DNA of 64,000 nt, taken from the NCBI RefSeq assembly GCF_040207125.1, contig NZ_CP157940.1:186001-250000 (forward strand). Reading direction: 5' to 3'. The stretch is from Lacrimispora sp. BS-2 (GTDB lineage Bacteria; Bacillota; Clostridia; Lachnospirales; Lachnospiraceae). The notes under the pieces were generated by a model. That model worked only from the letters and a program-made list of their open reading frames with translations. It did not search any database and had not been told where the DNA came from. Below are positions 42,642 to 50,829 of the stretch, in pieces; position 1 is the stretch's first letter; each line of letters starts with the position of its first letter. A program made the translations under genes and the position numbers.

Positions 42642-44900
42642 ATGACTCCTTGCCCTGAAGGATTGTTCTCGTACACGATTCAATCCGGTGATACACTATG
42701 GCTTATTTCACAGCGTTTTCGTACTACTGTAGATGAAATTATGGCGGTTAATCCGGGAATAGTTCCAAATAACCTGTTAGTTGGGCAGGTAATCTGCGTT
42801 CCCCGCGGAAGCAGGAACAGCAATATGCCACCCCAGACCCGACCTCAGACGCAGCCAATGACGCAGCCGCGGACGCAGCCAATGACGCAGCCAATGACGC
42901 AACCGCAGACACAGCCGCAGACACAGCCAATGACACAGCCGCAAACGCAGCCGCAGACGCAGCCGCAGACACAGCCGCAAACGCAGCCAATGACACAGCC
43001 GCAGACGCAGCCGCAAACGCAGCCAATGACGCAGCCACGGACGCAGCCGCAGACGCAGCCAATGACGCAGCCGCAGACACAGCCGCAAACGCAGCCGCAG
43101 ACACAGCCGCAGACGCAGCCAATGACGCAGCCGCAGACACAGCCGCAAACGCAGCCAATGACGCAGCCACGGACACAGCCCCAGACACAGCCAATGACTC
43201 AGCCATGGACACAGCCCCAGACTCAGCCTGCAACCCAACCCCAGACACAGCCACAGACTACTGTTCCGGAAAATCAAAATCTTGAAGATTTAATGAATAT
43301 TTGTCCAGGTGGGATGCAATCCTACACAATTCAAGCCGGAGATACCCTGTGGCTTATTTCGCGGCGCCATTCTATTTCCGTTGACGAAATTATGGAAGCG
43401 AATCCAGGTATAAACCCGAATCGTCTGTTTATTGGTCAGGTAATCTGTATTCCACATGCGGGCGGAAACCGCAATATGCCTTCACAAGCCCAGCCACAGA
43501 CGCAGCCTGTGACTCAACCACAAACGCAGCCTGTGACTCAACCACAAACGCAACCACAAACGCAACCGCAGACACAGCCACAGACTCAGCCTATGACGCA
43601 GCCTATGACGCAGCCGCAGACTCAGCCTATGACTCAGTCTCAATCCCAGACTTTTATTGAAGACGACTGGAGGCGCAGAAACAGAAGGGGCCGGTGTCCG
43701 GAAGGATCATATTCATACACAGTTGAAGCCGGTGATACTTTGTGGCTCATTTCACAGCATCATTGTACTACTGTAGAGGCCATTATGGAGGCAAACCCGG
43801 GTTTAACTCCTGCTAACCTGTTTGTTGGCCAGGTAATCTGCATTCCTCGCGGAGCAGGAGGCGCGGTACCTGAAAAAACACATATGCGGCCACGCAATGA
43901 GGAAGAACGAAGAGGGACCCGCGATGAGGAAGAGCGGAGAGGGGAACGCACAGAGAACCTCTGCCCAGGAGGATTGCATTCCTATATCATTGAGGCTAGT
44001 GATACCCTTTGGATTATTGCACAACGTTTTGAGACTACCGTTGAGGCAATCATGGCTGTAAATCCAGGTATTAATCCAACAAATCTGTTTATTGGTCAGG
44101 TGATTTGTATTCCATATGGGCACAAACTGCCACCAGTTTGTCCAACACCCCAGCCGCAGCCAGTTCCTCAGCCAAGGCCGCAGCCAGCTCCTCAGCCAAG
44201 GCCCCAGCCGGCTCCCCAACCAAGGCCGCAGCCAGCTCCCCAACCAAGGCCGCAGCCGACTCCCCAGCCGTTGCCGCAGCCAATTCCTCAGCCAATTCCT
44301 CAGCCCCAGCCGACTCCCCAACCCCAGCCCATTCCCCAGCCTCCTGTCATTATGTGTATCTCCGAGGCGGAACAAAGCTTAAGTAATTATCTGAGGCTTT
44401 TATGGTTACAGCATGTATACTGGACGAGAATGGTTGTCGAGAGCGTGGCTTTTGACCTTCCGGATGTGAAATTTGTAACAGATCGTCTGCTGGAGAATCC
44501 TAAAGATTTCGAAGAAGTATTGATTACGTTTTATGGGGAGGATAAAGCCGCTAAATTTGCAGAGCTGCTGACAACCCACCTTACAACCGCCAATGAACTT
44601 GTTATGGCGATGAAGGAAAGCAACGCTGATGCTGCTTCTGATGCGGAAAAACGCTGGTACGAAAACGCAGATCAAATCGCAACATTCCTCGCCAATATCA
44701 ATCCCAATTGGTCGGCCGATGACTGGCAGGATATGCTCTATAATCACTTGGCAATGACAAAGACAGAAGCGGATGATATCCTGACACAGAATTTTGAAGA
44801 CGGCATCAATATATTTTCAGACATTGAGATAGAAGCCCTTGAAATGGCCGATGTCATGACACAGGGAATCACACAACAGTTCATGCAGTTTTTTAGGTAG
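42642..44900 (+). CDS. Four-LysM protein with TQP repeats and a C-terminal helical domain
   Basis: A 752-residue modular protein. Four LysM domains (about residues 3-59, 218-274, 352-405, 440-493) each follow the pattern SYTIxxGDTLWLIS...NPGI...GQVICIP. The first two are separated by about 34 tetrapeptides of the form (Q/M/R)TQP, the next by a shorter TQP block, LysM3 and 4 by a charged RNEEERR linker, and a PQP-type proline-rich block precedes a C-terminal domain of about 180 residues. That domain (LRLLWLQHVYWTRM, RLLENPKDFEEVL, KRWYENADQIATFLA) belongs to a family often mislabelled acetylglutamate kinase in clostridia. No signal peptide is present, unlike most wall-bound LysM proteins but like spore-coat proteins such as SafA. 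Confidence 0.85.
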   Translation: MTPCPEGLFSYTIQSGDTLWLISQRFRTTVDEIMAVNPGIVPNNLLVGQVICVPRGSRNSNMPPQTRPQTQPMTQPRTQPMTQPMTQPQTQPQTQPMTQPQTQPQTQPQTQPQTQPMTQPQTQPQTQPMTQPRTQPQTQPMTQPQTQPQTQPQTQPQTQPMTQPQTQPQTQPMTQPRTQPQTQPMTQPWTQPQTQPATQPQTQPQTTVPENQNLEDLMNICPGGMQSYTIQAGDTLWLISRRHSISVDEIMEANPGINPNRLFIGQVICIPHAGGNRNMPSQAQPQTQPVTQPQTQPVTQPQTQPQTQPQTQPQTQPMTQPMTQPQTQPMTQSQSQTFIEDDWRRRNRRGRCPEGSYSYTVEAGDTLWLISQHHCTTVEAIMEANPGLTPANLFVGQVICIPRGAGGAVPEKTHMRPRNEEERRGTRDEEERRGERTENLCPGGLHSYIIEASDTLWIIAQRFETTVEAIMAVNPGINPTNLFIGQVICIPYGHKLPPVCPTPQPQPVPQPRPQPAPQPRPQPAPQPRPQPAPQPRPQPTPQPLPQPIPQPIPQPQPTPQPQPIPQPPVIMCISEAEQSLSNYLRLLWLQHVYWTRMVVESVAFDLPDVKFVTDRLLENPKDFEEVLITFYGEDKAAKFAELLTTHLTTANELVMAMKESNADAASDAEKRWYENADQIATFLANINPNWSADDWQDMLYNHLAMTKTEADDILTQNFEDGINIFSDIEIEALEMADVMTQGITQQFMQFFR
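42846..43258 (+). repeat. 12-bp coding tandem repeat (TQP block)
   Basis: About 34 copies of a 12-base unit (type CAGACGCAGCCG) encode QTQP with M, R, W or A variants in the first position. Inside it, an 11-unit segment is duplicated in tandem: 42930-43061 and 43062-43193 encode the same order of variants. Confidence 0.9.
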
Positions 44901-44910
44901 TTACAGGTAT

Positions 44911-44965
44911 AAAAAAGAATGTATTCCAAAAGTCTATAAATGTCTTTTGAGATACATTCTTTTTT
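44911..44965 (+). terminator. Terminator after the LysM gene
   Basis: AAAAAAGAATGTAT (44911-44924) pairs with ATACATTCTTTTTT (44952-44965). Confidence 0.85.
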
Positions 44966-45099
44966 AATAATATGGCAAATGACCGATGCAACTGGCAGAC
45001 TAAACTTTCATGTGATAAAATATCCATAAGCTTAAGGCAGTATTTTTAATGCTGTGATTTTAAATTTTGACAAAAGAACTATATAGATTGGGAGAGAAA

Positions 45100-45549
45100 A
45101 TGATAATCAGGGAATATAATTCAAAGGATATTGAGGAAATAACCGCATTGTTTTATGATACGGTCCATGGAATATGCGCCAGAGACTACACTAAGGAGCA
45201 GCTTGATGCGTGGGCATCAAAGGATATGGATCGGGATGCCTGGGACCGTTCCTTAAAGGAGCATCATTCGCTTGTGGCTGTAAAAAACGGCATGATCGCC
45301 GGATTTGGGGACATGGATGATACGGGTTATCTTGACCGCCTCTATGTCCATAAGGACTATCAGGGGCAGGGGATTGCAACTCTCCTTTGTGACAGGCTGG
45401 AAGCTGGTTTTCCAGGTGGTACGGTGACAACACATGCTTCCATAACCGCAAAGCCATTTTTTGAATCCAGGGGGTACAGGGTTTTCAAAGAACAGCAGGT
45501 TGAGCGAAAAGGCGTTATTTTGACAAATTACGTTATGAAGAAATCTTAA
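45100..45549 (+). CDS. GNAT family N-acetyltransferase
   Basis: A 149-residue GNAT protein that transfers an acetyl group from acetyl-CoA to an unknown amine. The N-terminal IREYNSKDIEEITALFYDTVH helix pair and the acetyl-CoA loop VHKDYQGQGIATLLCDRLE (Q/RxxGxG/A near residue 92) are clear. It resembles the YafP/YjcF-type accessory acetyltransferases. GGGAGAG precedes the ATG at 45100. It lies in a run of small accessory genes. Confidence 0.9.
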   Translation: MIIREYNSKDIEEITALFYDTVHGICARDYTKEQLDAWASKDMDRDAWDRSLKEHHSLVAVKNGMIAGFGDMDDTGYLDRLYVHKDYQGQGIATLLCDRLEAGFPGGTVTTHASITAKPFFESRGYRVFKEQQVERKGVILTNYVMKKS

Positions 45550-45703
45550 CAAAACCGTAAAAACCTTTCGGCTGACGTTGTTTTTTTCCTATATGAATAT
45601 CACGATGAAACTCTACGGAGCGTAGATTGAAAAGCTCATGGCAGACAGCTACAATGATAGGTGGAGAAGAAACACGGAATGTTAGAAAGATGGTGAAAAT
45701 AAA

Positions 45704-46045
45704 ATGGATAAATCTTCAAGAAAAGCCCTGAAAGAGCAGTATCATAATAGAAAAGCAGTTGGGGGAGTATATTGTATAAAATGCAGTGGCAGAGATGATG
45801 TATGGTTTCGGGCAACAAAAGATATGCGGGGTGCAAAAAACCGGTTTCTATTTTCCGTTTCAACGGATTCATGCCCTGAAATATGTATGATGGACGCATG
45901 GAAGGAGTCCGGAGCATCCGGATTTTCCTTTGAAATTATAGAGGAAATAGAAAAAAAGGAAACACAGACGGATCGTGAATTTTCTGACGATGTAAATACA
46001 CTGCTGGAATTATGGCTGGAAAAGAACGGGAATCCTGTCTCTTGA
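45704..46045 (+). CDS. GIY-YIG nuclease family protein (degenerate)
   Basis: A 113-residue protein that matches a Firmicute family annotated GIY-YIG nuclease. The N-terminal AVGGVYCIKCSGRDDVWF corresponds to the GIY strand, and SGASGFSFEIIEEIEKKE is the family's following helix-strand unit. The usual YIG is not recognisable (VWFRATKD instead), so nuclease activity is doubtful. It ends 21 bases before the HTH/desulfoferrodoxin-like gene, with which it is probably co-transcribed. Confidence 0.7.
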   Translation: MDKSSRKALKEQYHNRKAVGGVYCIKCSGRDDVWFRATKDMRGAKNRFLFSVSTDSCPEICMMDAWKESGASGFSFEIIEEIEKKETQTDREFSDDVNTLLELWLEKNGNPVS

Positions 46046-46066
46046 TTCCTCATAAGGAGGTAAAGC

Positions 46067-46654
46067 ATGGAAAACAGTAAAGTAGGGAGCATAATCCGCA
46101 CCTTACGCCAGGAACACAATATGACGCAAAAGGAACTTGCAGATAAAATGAACCTTAGCGATAAAACCATTTCCAAGTGGGAACGGGGCCTGGGTCTGCC
46201 TGATATCTCTCTTATTCCGGAGCTTTCCAGGCTCCTTGGAATTGATATAATGAATTTACTGTCCGGCGATATGACACCCAATAATTTTGCAGGAGGTAAT
46301 ATGAAGAATACGAAATACTTTGTTTGTCCTACATGCCAGAATATAACGCTTTGCACAGGAGATGCGGAAGTCTCATGCTGCGGCAAGAAACTGGCTGCCC
46401 AACCCCTGAAAAAAGCGGAAGAAAACGAAAGGCTGACCGTTCAGATACTGGAAGATGACTGGTATATCACCAGCGGACATCCCATGGATAAAGAGCATTA
46501 CATTTCCTTTGTGGCTTTGGCTTCTGGTGACAGGATCCAGATCATCAAGCAATATCCTGAATGGAATTTAAATGTGCGCATTCCCAAAAGGGGACATGGA
46601 ATGCTGATATGGTACAGTACTGATGATGGCTTACGGTATCAGTTGTTAAAGTAA
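46067..46654 (+). CDS. XRE regulator fused to a desulfoferrodoxin-like domain
   Basis: A 195-residue fusion. Residues 1-65 form a Cro/C1-type HTH (IIRTLRQEHNMTQKELADKM, then SDKTISKWERGLGLPD). A middle cysteine cluster (CPTC, about residue 88, and SCCGKK, about 106) resembles a rubredoxin-like metal knuckle. The C-terminal part carries GHPMDKEHYISFVAL, the iron-binding signature of superoxide reductase/desulfoferrodoxin, but the final Cys-x-x-His ligand pair of those enzymes is replaced by RGHGMLIWY. It may sense iron, oxygen or superoxide. AAGGAGG precedes the ATG. Confidence 0.8.
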   Translation: MENSKVGSIIRTLRQEHNMTQKELADKMNLSDKTISKWERGLGLPDISLIPELSRLLGIDIMNLLSGDMTPNNFAGGNMKNTKYFVCPTCQNITLCTGDAEVSCCGKKLAAQPLKKAEENERLTVQILEDDWYITSGHPMDKEHYISFVALASGDRIQIIKQYPEWNLNVRIPKRGHGMLIWYSTDDGLRYQLLK

Positions 46655-46679
46655 ATTCTGGTCTTAAATTGCAGAAAAA

Positions 46680-46707
46680 GGGGGCGTTGCTATTTTGCAA
46701 CGCCCCC
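46680..46707 (-). terminator. Strong terminator for a minus-strand transcript
   Basis: GGGGGCGTTGC (46680-46690) pairs with GCAACGCCCCC (46697-46707). The T-run is only on the minus strand (CTTTTTCTG), so it ends transcription coming from the right. Confidence 0.75.
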
Positions 46708-46719
46708 AATCGGATGGAC

Positions 46720-46742
46720 GGCGTGAAAAATTACGCCTTTTT
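46720..46742 (+). terminator. Short terminator after the XRE fusion gene
   Basis: GGCGT (46720-46724) pairs with ACGCC (46733-46737), followed by TTTTT. Confidence 0.55.
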
Positions 46743-46877
46743 ATGAGAAGACTGCCTCTCATAAACCATACTACTGTCCCACAGATGTGCAATCATTGCA
46801 ATCAGTTGCCCCATAAGGAGCGGCCCGGCGGGAGAAGGATAGGAAAAGGAAAATGATCCCACCTTGCTTTGTATTAC
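46731..46877 (-). other. Possible small protein gene or gene remnant
   Basis: On the minus strand an open frame of 48 codons ends at TTA-complement stop 46731-46733, 24 bases before the strong minus-strand terminator. It contains SYPSPAGPLLMGQLIAMIAH and ends VYERQSSHKKA. A GTG occurs about 42 codons before the stop but no good ribosome site is seen. I do not recognise a family; it may be the tail of a deleted gene. Confidence 0.35.
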
Positions 46878-46935
46878 GATTTAGGCTATACTGGTGTTGT
46901 TTTATACTATAATAGGCAAAGGAAACGTGATTTAC

Positions 46936-47574
46936 ATGGACATAGAGTTAAAGCATAAGACAGCAATCCCCCGCTATCAGCAAATTGCCGTAGAAGTGGC
47001 GGCCCGGATCGCCAATGGAGAATATAAGGTAGGTGAGAAGATATACGCCCGTTCTTCTCTTGCCGGCCAGTACAGCGTATCTCCGGAGACTGCAAGGCGG
47101 GCGATCTGTATACTTAGCGATTTAGGGATCGTAACCTCTGAAAAGGGCAATGGGATCATCATTAAATCCCAGAGGAAAGCAGCAGAGTACATCCAGCAAA
47201 ACAGCAAAAGGCAGACCATTGATACCATTAAGGAAAATCTTTTAAAGAGTGTCAGCCGTCAAAAACAGGAAATGGAATACTTAAATGACTGTCTGCAGGA
47301 TATGATAGAGGCCTCGGTTCACTTCCGGTCAATGAATCCATTTATGCCGTTTGAGATACGGATCACCAGTGAATGCGCCCATTTGAATAAGACGGTAACC
47401 GAAATCCAATTCTGGCAGCGGACCGGGGCGACTGTGATAGCAGTCAGCAGGAATGATACTGTCATAAAATCCCCCGGACCATACGTTGCTCTTTCGGAAA
47501 ATGATACCATATATTTTATAACACAGGACGATACTCCTGACAGAGTCAGAGACTTTTTATATACTTCTAAATAG
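46936..47574 (+). CDS. GntR family regulator with RCK_C domain (BusR-like)
   Basis: A 212-residue regulator. The N-terminal GntR winged helix (PRYQQIAVEVAARIANGEY, SPETARRAICILSDLGIV) is joined by a coiled helix to a C-terminal RCK_C/TrkA_C domain (ATVIAVSRNDTVIKSPGPY, LSENDTIYFITQ). This is the architecture of BusR in lactococci and streptococci, which binds cyclic di-AMP and represses a glycine betaine importer. The following genes are an osmolyte importer with a matching operator, so the same role is inferred. The ATG at 46936 follows AAAGGAAACG; the frame is open 14 codons further. Confidence 0.85.
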   Translation: MDIELKHKTAIPRYQQIAVEVAARIANGEYKVGEKIYARSSLAGQYSVSPETARRAICILSDLGIVTSEKGNGIIIKSQRKAAEYIQQNSKRQTIDTIKENLLKSVSRQKQEMEYLNDCLQDMIEASVHFRSMNPFMPFEIRITSECAHLNKTVTEIQFWQRTGATVIAVSRNDTVIKSPGPYVALSENDTIYFITQDDTPDRVRDFLYTSK

Positions 47575-47628
47575 CAGTTTTATCCCAGCGCTTGAAGCCA
47601 GATTGCTTCAGGCGTTATTTTTTGAAAT

Positions 47629-47671
47629 TTGACAAAGTGACAACTTTATAATATAATCAAGTTGTTACTTT
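47629..47671 (+). promoter_or_regulatory. Osmolyte importer promoter with BusR-type bipartite operator
   Basis: TTGACA (47629-47634) and TATAAT (47652-47657) are 17 bases apart. AAAGTGACAACTT (47634-47646) and AAGTTGTTACTTT (47659-47671) are inverted repeats with one mismatch, covering the -35 and the transcript start; the GTGAC and GTTAC cores are 22 bases apart. Confidence 0.75.
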
Positions 47672-47691
47672 GCTAAAAAGGAGGGAGATAT

Positions 47692-48828
47692 ATGATACAA
47701 TTTGAACGTATTTCCAAGCGTTATAAGACAAAGCAGGTTCTTAATCAAATTACATTCACGATAAATAGCGGTAGTCTGGTTGCTATTATTGGTGAGAGCG
47801 GCTGCGGTAAGACAACACTCTTAAAAATGATCAACCGGCTGATCAAGCCTACATCAGGTACGATTTCCATTGATGGTGAAAATATCAGCGGCATGGATGA
47901 AGTGGCCCTGCGGCGGAAAATCGGATATGTGATCCAACAGACCGGACTGTTTCCACACATGACAGTTAAGGAAAATATTGAACTGATTCCAAAGCTTGAA
48001 AAAATGTCGTCCAAAGACGTTGAGGACAACACAAGGAAGCTGATGCAGATGGTAGGACTTGATTGTGAAGAGTTTTTGAATCGTTATCCGACAGAGCTCA
48101 GCGGAGGGCAGCAGCAGCGGATCGGCGTTGCCAGAGCCTTTGCCACGGATCCGAATATTATCCTGATGGATGAGCCTTTTTCGGCCCTGGATCCCATAAC
48201 AAGATCAGATCTTCAGGATGAGCTGGTACAGCTGCAGGCCAAGTTAAAGAAGACGATTGTCTTTGTGACCCATGACATGGATGAAGCCATTAAGATCGCG
48301 GATATGATATGCATCATGAAGGATGGCGATATTCTGCAATACGATACACCGGAAAATATCCTGAACAATCCTGTGGATGAATTTGTTTCAAGCTTCGTAG
48401 GAAAAAACAGGATCTGGTCTTCACCGGAATTCATCAAGGTATCCGACATTATGATCGAACAGCCGGTCAGTGCAACCAAAGACCTATCTGTTCTGAAATG
48501 CATCGAAAAGATGCGGAGAAACAAGGTCGACAGCCTGCTTATCGTGGACCGGGACAGCCGGCGTTTGAGCGGAATTGTCAAGGCCAGCAAATTGAGAGGT
48601 ATAGAAGACAGAACCCAATTGGCGGAACAATTTATGTATGAAGACTTTCCTACCCTTTTACCGGACCAATGTATACTGGATGCACTGAAAATAGTGACGG
48701 AAAACCAGGTGTCAACGGTTCCGGTGGTGGATGACCAAAGGCGTCTAAAAGGGCTCATTACCCGAAGCAGCCTGGTGACGACCATGAGTCAGCAATACTT
48801 TGACTATGAAGGAGGAGAGGCAGAATGA
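47692..48828 (+). CDS. Osmoprotectant ABC transporter ATP-binding protein (OpuCA-type)
   Basis: A 378-residue ATPase of the glycine betaine/carnitine/choline importer family. Walker A is GESGCGKTT, the signature LSGGQQQR, Walker B ILMDEPFSALD, and the C-terminal third holds two CBS domains (about residues 250-370, VSATKDLSVLKCIEKM and QCILDALKIVTEN). CBS pairs sense ionic strength or bind nucleotides, including cyclic di-AMP in some OpuC proteins. AAGGAGGG precedes the ATG. The stop overlaps the next start (ATGA). Confidence 0.93.
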   Translation: MIQFERISKRYKTKQVLNQITFTINSGSLVAIIGESGCGKTTLLKMINRLIKPTSGTISIDGENISGMDEVALRRKIGYVIQQTGLFPHMTVKENIELIPKLEKMSSKDVEDNTRKLMQMVGLDCEEFLNRYPTELSGGQQQRIGVARAFATDPNIILMDEPFSALDPITRSDLQDELVQLQAKLKKTIVFVTHDMDEAIKIADMICIMKDGDILQYDTPENILNNPVDEFVSSFVGKNRIWSSPEFIKVSDIMIEQPVSATKDLSVLKCIEKMRRNKVDSLLIVDRDSRRLSGIVKASKLRGIEDRTQLAEQFMYEDFPTLLPDQCILDALKIVTENQVSTVPVVDDQRRLKGLITRSSLVTTMSQQYFDYEGGEAE

Positions 48829-50390
48829 ATTTTTGGAATTATATAATAATCAATTATCCCCAGATTCTTTCATTATTGATCGAACATCTGAAGCTGACAG
48901 CCATATCAGTGGGTCTGGCCATCCTGATCGGAGTGCCCCTTGGAATTTTTATTTCCTTTGCGGCAAAAGCCAGTAAGCCGATTTTAGCAATTGCAAACGT
49001 GACTCAGGCAATTCCCAGCATGGCACTGCTTGGCTTCATGATCCCGTTATTGGGAATCGGTATCATTCCTGCAATTGTTGCAGTCGTTCTTTATTCTCTT
49101 CTTCCCATTATTAAGAATACTTATACAGGAATTGATAATATCAATCCCCAGACGCTGGAGGCGGCCAAAGGGATTGGCTTGACGCCGTTTCAGGTACTGA
49201 CAAAGGTGCAGATTCCCCTTGCTCTTCCGGTCATTATGGCAGGAGTGCGGATTGCTTCCGTAACAGCAGTAGGACTTATGACCATGGCAGCGTTTATTGG
49301 TGCGGGCGGTCTGGGATACCTGGTGTTTTCCGGCATACGGACGGTGAATAACAATCAAATCCTGGCTGGTGCCATTCCTGCCTGTTTATTGGCGTTGATG
49401 GTAGACTTTCTGATTGGTCTGACTGAAAAGCTTGTAACGCCCATCAGCCTTCAAAAGGGAGATGCCTCAGTTAAGAAAAAAAGCAGGAAAATCCAAAAGT
49501 CAATGCTGGGAGCGGCTGCCATGTTTATTGCGGCTGTATTCCTTTTCACATCCGTGGGAAGTGTATCAGGGGATGTGCGTACACTCTCAGTCGGCTCCAA
49601 GGATTTTACGGAGCAGGAGATTCTTAGTAATCTTGTAGCGGATTTAATAGAAGACAGAACCGATATCACCGTAAACAGAAAGCTGAGCCTGGGCGGGTCA
49701 CAGGTATGCTTTTCTGCAATACAGACCGGAGATATTGATCTTTATGTTGACTATATCGGCACTTCATACACTGACATCCTCAAACATCCGCCTATCAGCG
49801 ATATGGAGCAGGTGTATCAGACGGTAAAGAAAGAGTATAAGGAGCAGCTTGGTCTGGAAGTACTTAAGCAGATGAACTTTAATAATACTTATGCATTGGC
49901 CGTAACTCAGGAAATGGCAGAAGAGTATCATTTGGAAAAAGTAAGTGATCTTGCTAAAATAAGCGGATCCCTGATATCCGGTACCACCTTTGAATTCTCT
50001 AACAGGGAGGATGGATTATCCGGACTGCAGAAAGCCTATGGCTTCCAAATAGGAAAACGTCTTACATTAGACTCTTCTCCCCGCTATACAGCTCTGGAAA
50101 CCGGTGAAGTAAATATCATTGATGCTTTCGCTACTGACGGACTTTTAAAGAAATTCGGCTTAAAAACCCTGGAAGATGATAAGAACTTTTTCCCGCCCTA
50201 TTATGCAATTCCTGTTATCCGGGAGGATGCATTGGAGAAATGTCCGGAAGTCACCGGAATCATGGAAGAATTGGCGCCATATTTAACCAATGAGGTTATG
50301 ATTGAACTGAACTACAAGGTGGATGAATTACAGCAGACACCTGCTGCTGTAGCCCATGACTTTCTAAAAGAGAGTGGATTGATATCATGA
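48825..50390 (+). CDS. Osmoprotectant ABC permease fused to substrate-binding protein
   Basis: A 521-residue fusion. Residues 1-210 are a permease with about five membrane helices and the EAA-type loop GIGLTPFQVLTKVQIPLALPV; after another membrane segment (about 228-245) residues 250-521 form an extracytoplasmic binding domain of the OpuAC/ProX type (VGSKDFTEQEILSNLVADLIE, YVDYIGTSYTDIL, EVNIIDAFATDGLL). It would import betaine-type compatible solutes. The ATG overlaps the ATPase stop in an ATGA, and its own 3' end overlaps the next gene, so three genes are coupled. Confidence 0.94.
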   Translation: MNFWNYIIINYPQILSLLIEHLKLTAISVGLAILIGVPLGIFISFAAKASKPILAIANVTQAIPSMALLGFMIPLLGIGIIPAIVAVVLYSLLPIIKNTYTGIDNINPQTLEAAKGIGLTPFQVLTKVQIPLALPVIMAGVRIASVTAVGLMTMAAFIGAGGLGYLVFSGIRTVNNNQILAGAIPACLLALMVDFLIGLTEKLVTPISLQKGDASVKKKSRKIQKSMLGAAAMFIAAVFLFTSVGSVSGDVRTLSVGSKDFTEQEILSNLVADLIEDRTDITVNRKLSLGGSQVCFSAIQTGDIDLYVDYIGTSYTDILKHPPISDMEQVYQTVKKEYKEQLGLEVLKQMNFNNTYALAVTQEMAEEYHLEKVSDLAKISGSLISGTTFEFSNREDGLSGLQKAYGFQIGKRLTLDSSPRYTALETGEVNIIDAFATDGLLKKFGLKTLEDDKNFFPPYYAIPVIREDALEKCPEVTGIMEELAPYLTNEVMIELNYKVDELQQTPAAVAHDFLKESGLIS

Positions 50391-50665
50391 TTTATGTAAT
50401 TCTGCTTTTTTCGTTTCTTTCCCTTGTTTTTTCTTCTCCCAGGTGGCGGTGGCTGATAAGTGCTGATACGTCCCTGTCCCTAAGGGAAGAAAAAGCCGGT
50501 TTTCTGTTTGGACGATATATGCGGGATCTGGCTGTTGTGATGCTGATTTTGTGGTTACTTAGAACTTTGAACATTCCCTGGGTATATGTAACTGCAGGGT
50601 GTGTATTTTTCCTGCGTACATTGGGTTTTCTTATGCATATGGCTCAGGTTCTTATAAAAAATTAA
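50387..50665 (+). CDS. Small membrane protein coupled to the osmolyte importer
   Basis: A 92-residue protein with three hydrophobic stretches (about 1-15, 47-62 and 64-85) around a polar RWRWLISADTSLSLREEK loop. I do not recognise a family. Its ATG overlaps the importer stop (ATGA), so it is translated with the transporter and probably belongs to it, possibly as an accessory membrane subunit. A terminator follows 120 bases later. Confidence 0.7.
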   Translation: MIYVILLFSFLSLVFSSPRWRWLISADTSLSLREEKAGFLFGRYMRDLAVVMLILWLLRTLNIPWVYVTAGCVFFLRTLGFLMHMAQVLIKN

Positions 50666-50784
50666 ATGATGTCCGGTAAGCCGGGGAAAATGTGAGGTTA
50701 TGTTCAGTTTATCATAGGAGCTATTAAAAGCCAAAGTCCTTATGCAGGCATTGGCAGGACAATATTGGAAATATAACAAAAAAG

Positions 50785-50819
50785 GGCCGTTGCATCGGAA
50801 AAATGCAACGGCCTATTTT
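50785..50819. terminator. Bidirectional terminator
   Basis: GGCCGTTGCAT (50785-50795) pairs with ATGCAACGGCC (50803-50813), with TATTTTC to the right and an A-run to the left that serves the minus strand. Confidence 0.85.
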
Positions 50820-50829
50820 CAACCCTGCC

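Noticed and set aside
42748..43277. Two long minus-strand open frames (about 166-168 codons, rich in Ala/Ser or Leu/Arg)
   Set aside because: They are antisense readings of the TQP repeat block; low-complexity repeats give stop-free frames on both strands.
42843..43650. CRISPR array
   Set aside because: The direct repeats are 12 bases, contiguous and in frame with a protein; there are no spacers.
43803..44386. Open frames on both strands over the proline-rich block
   Set aside because: They are shadow frames of the PQP repeat in the LysM gene, without ribosome sites or familiar sequence.
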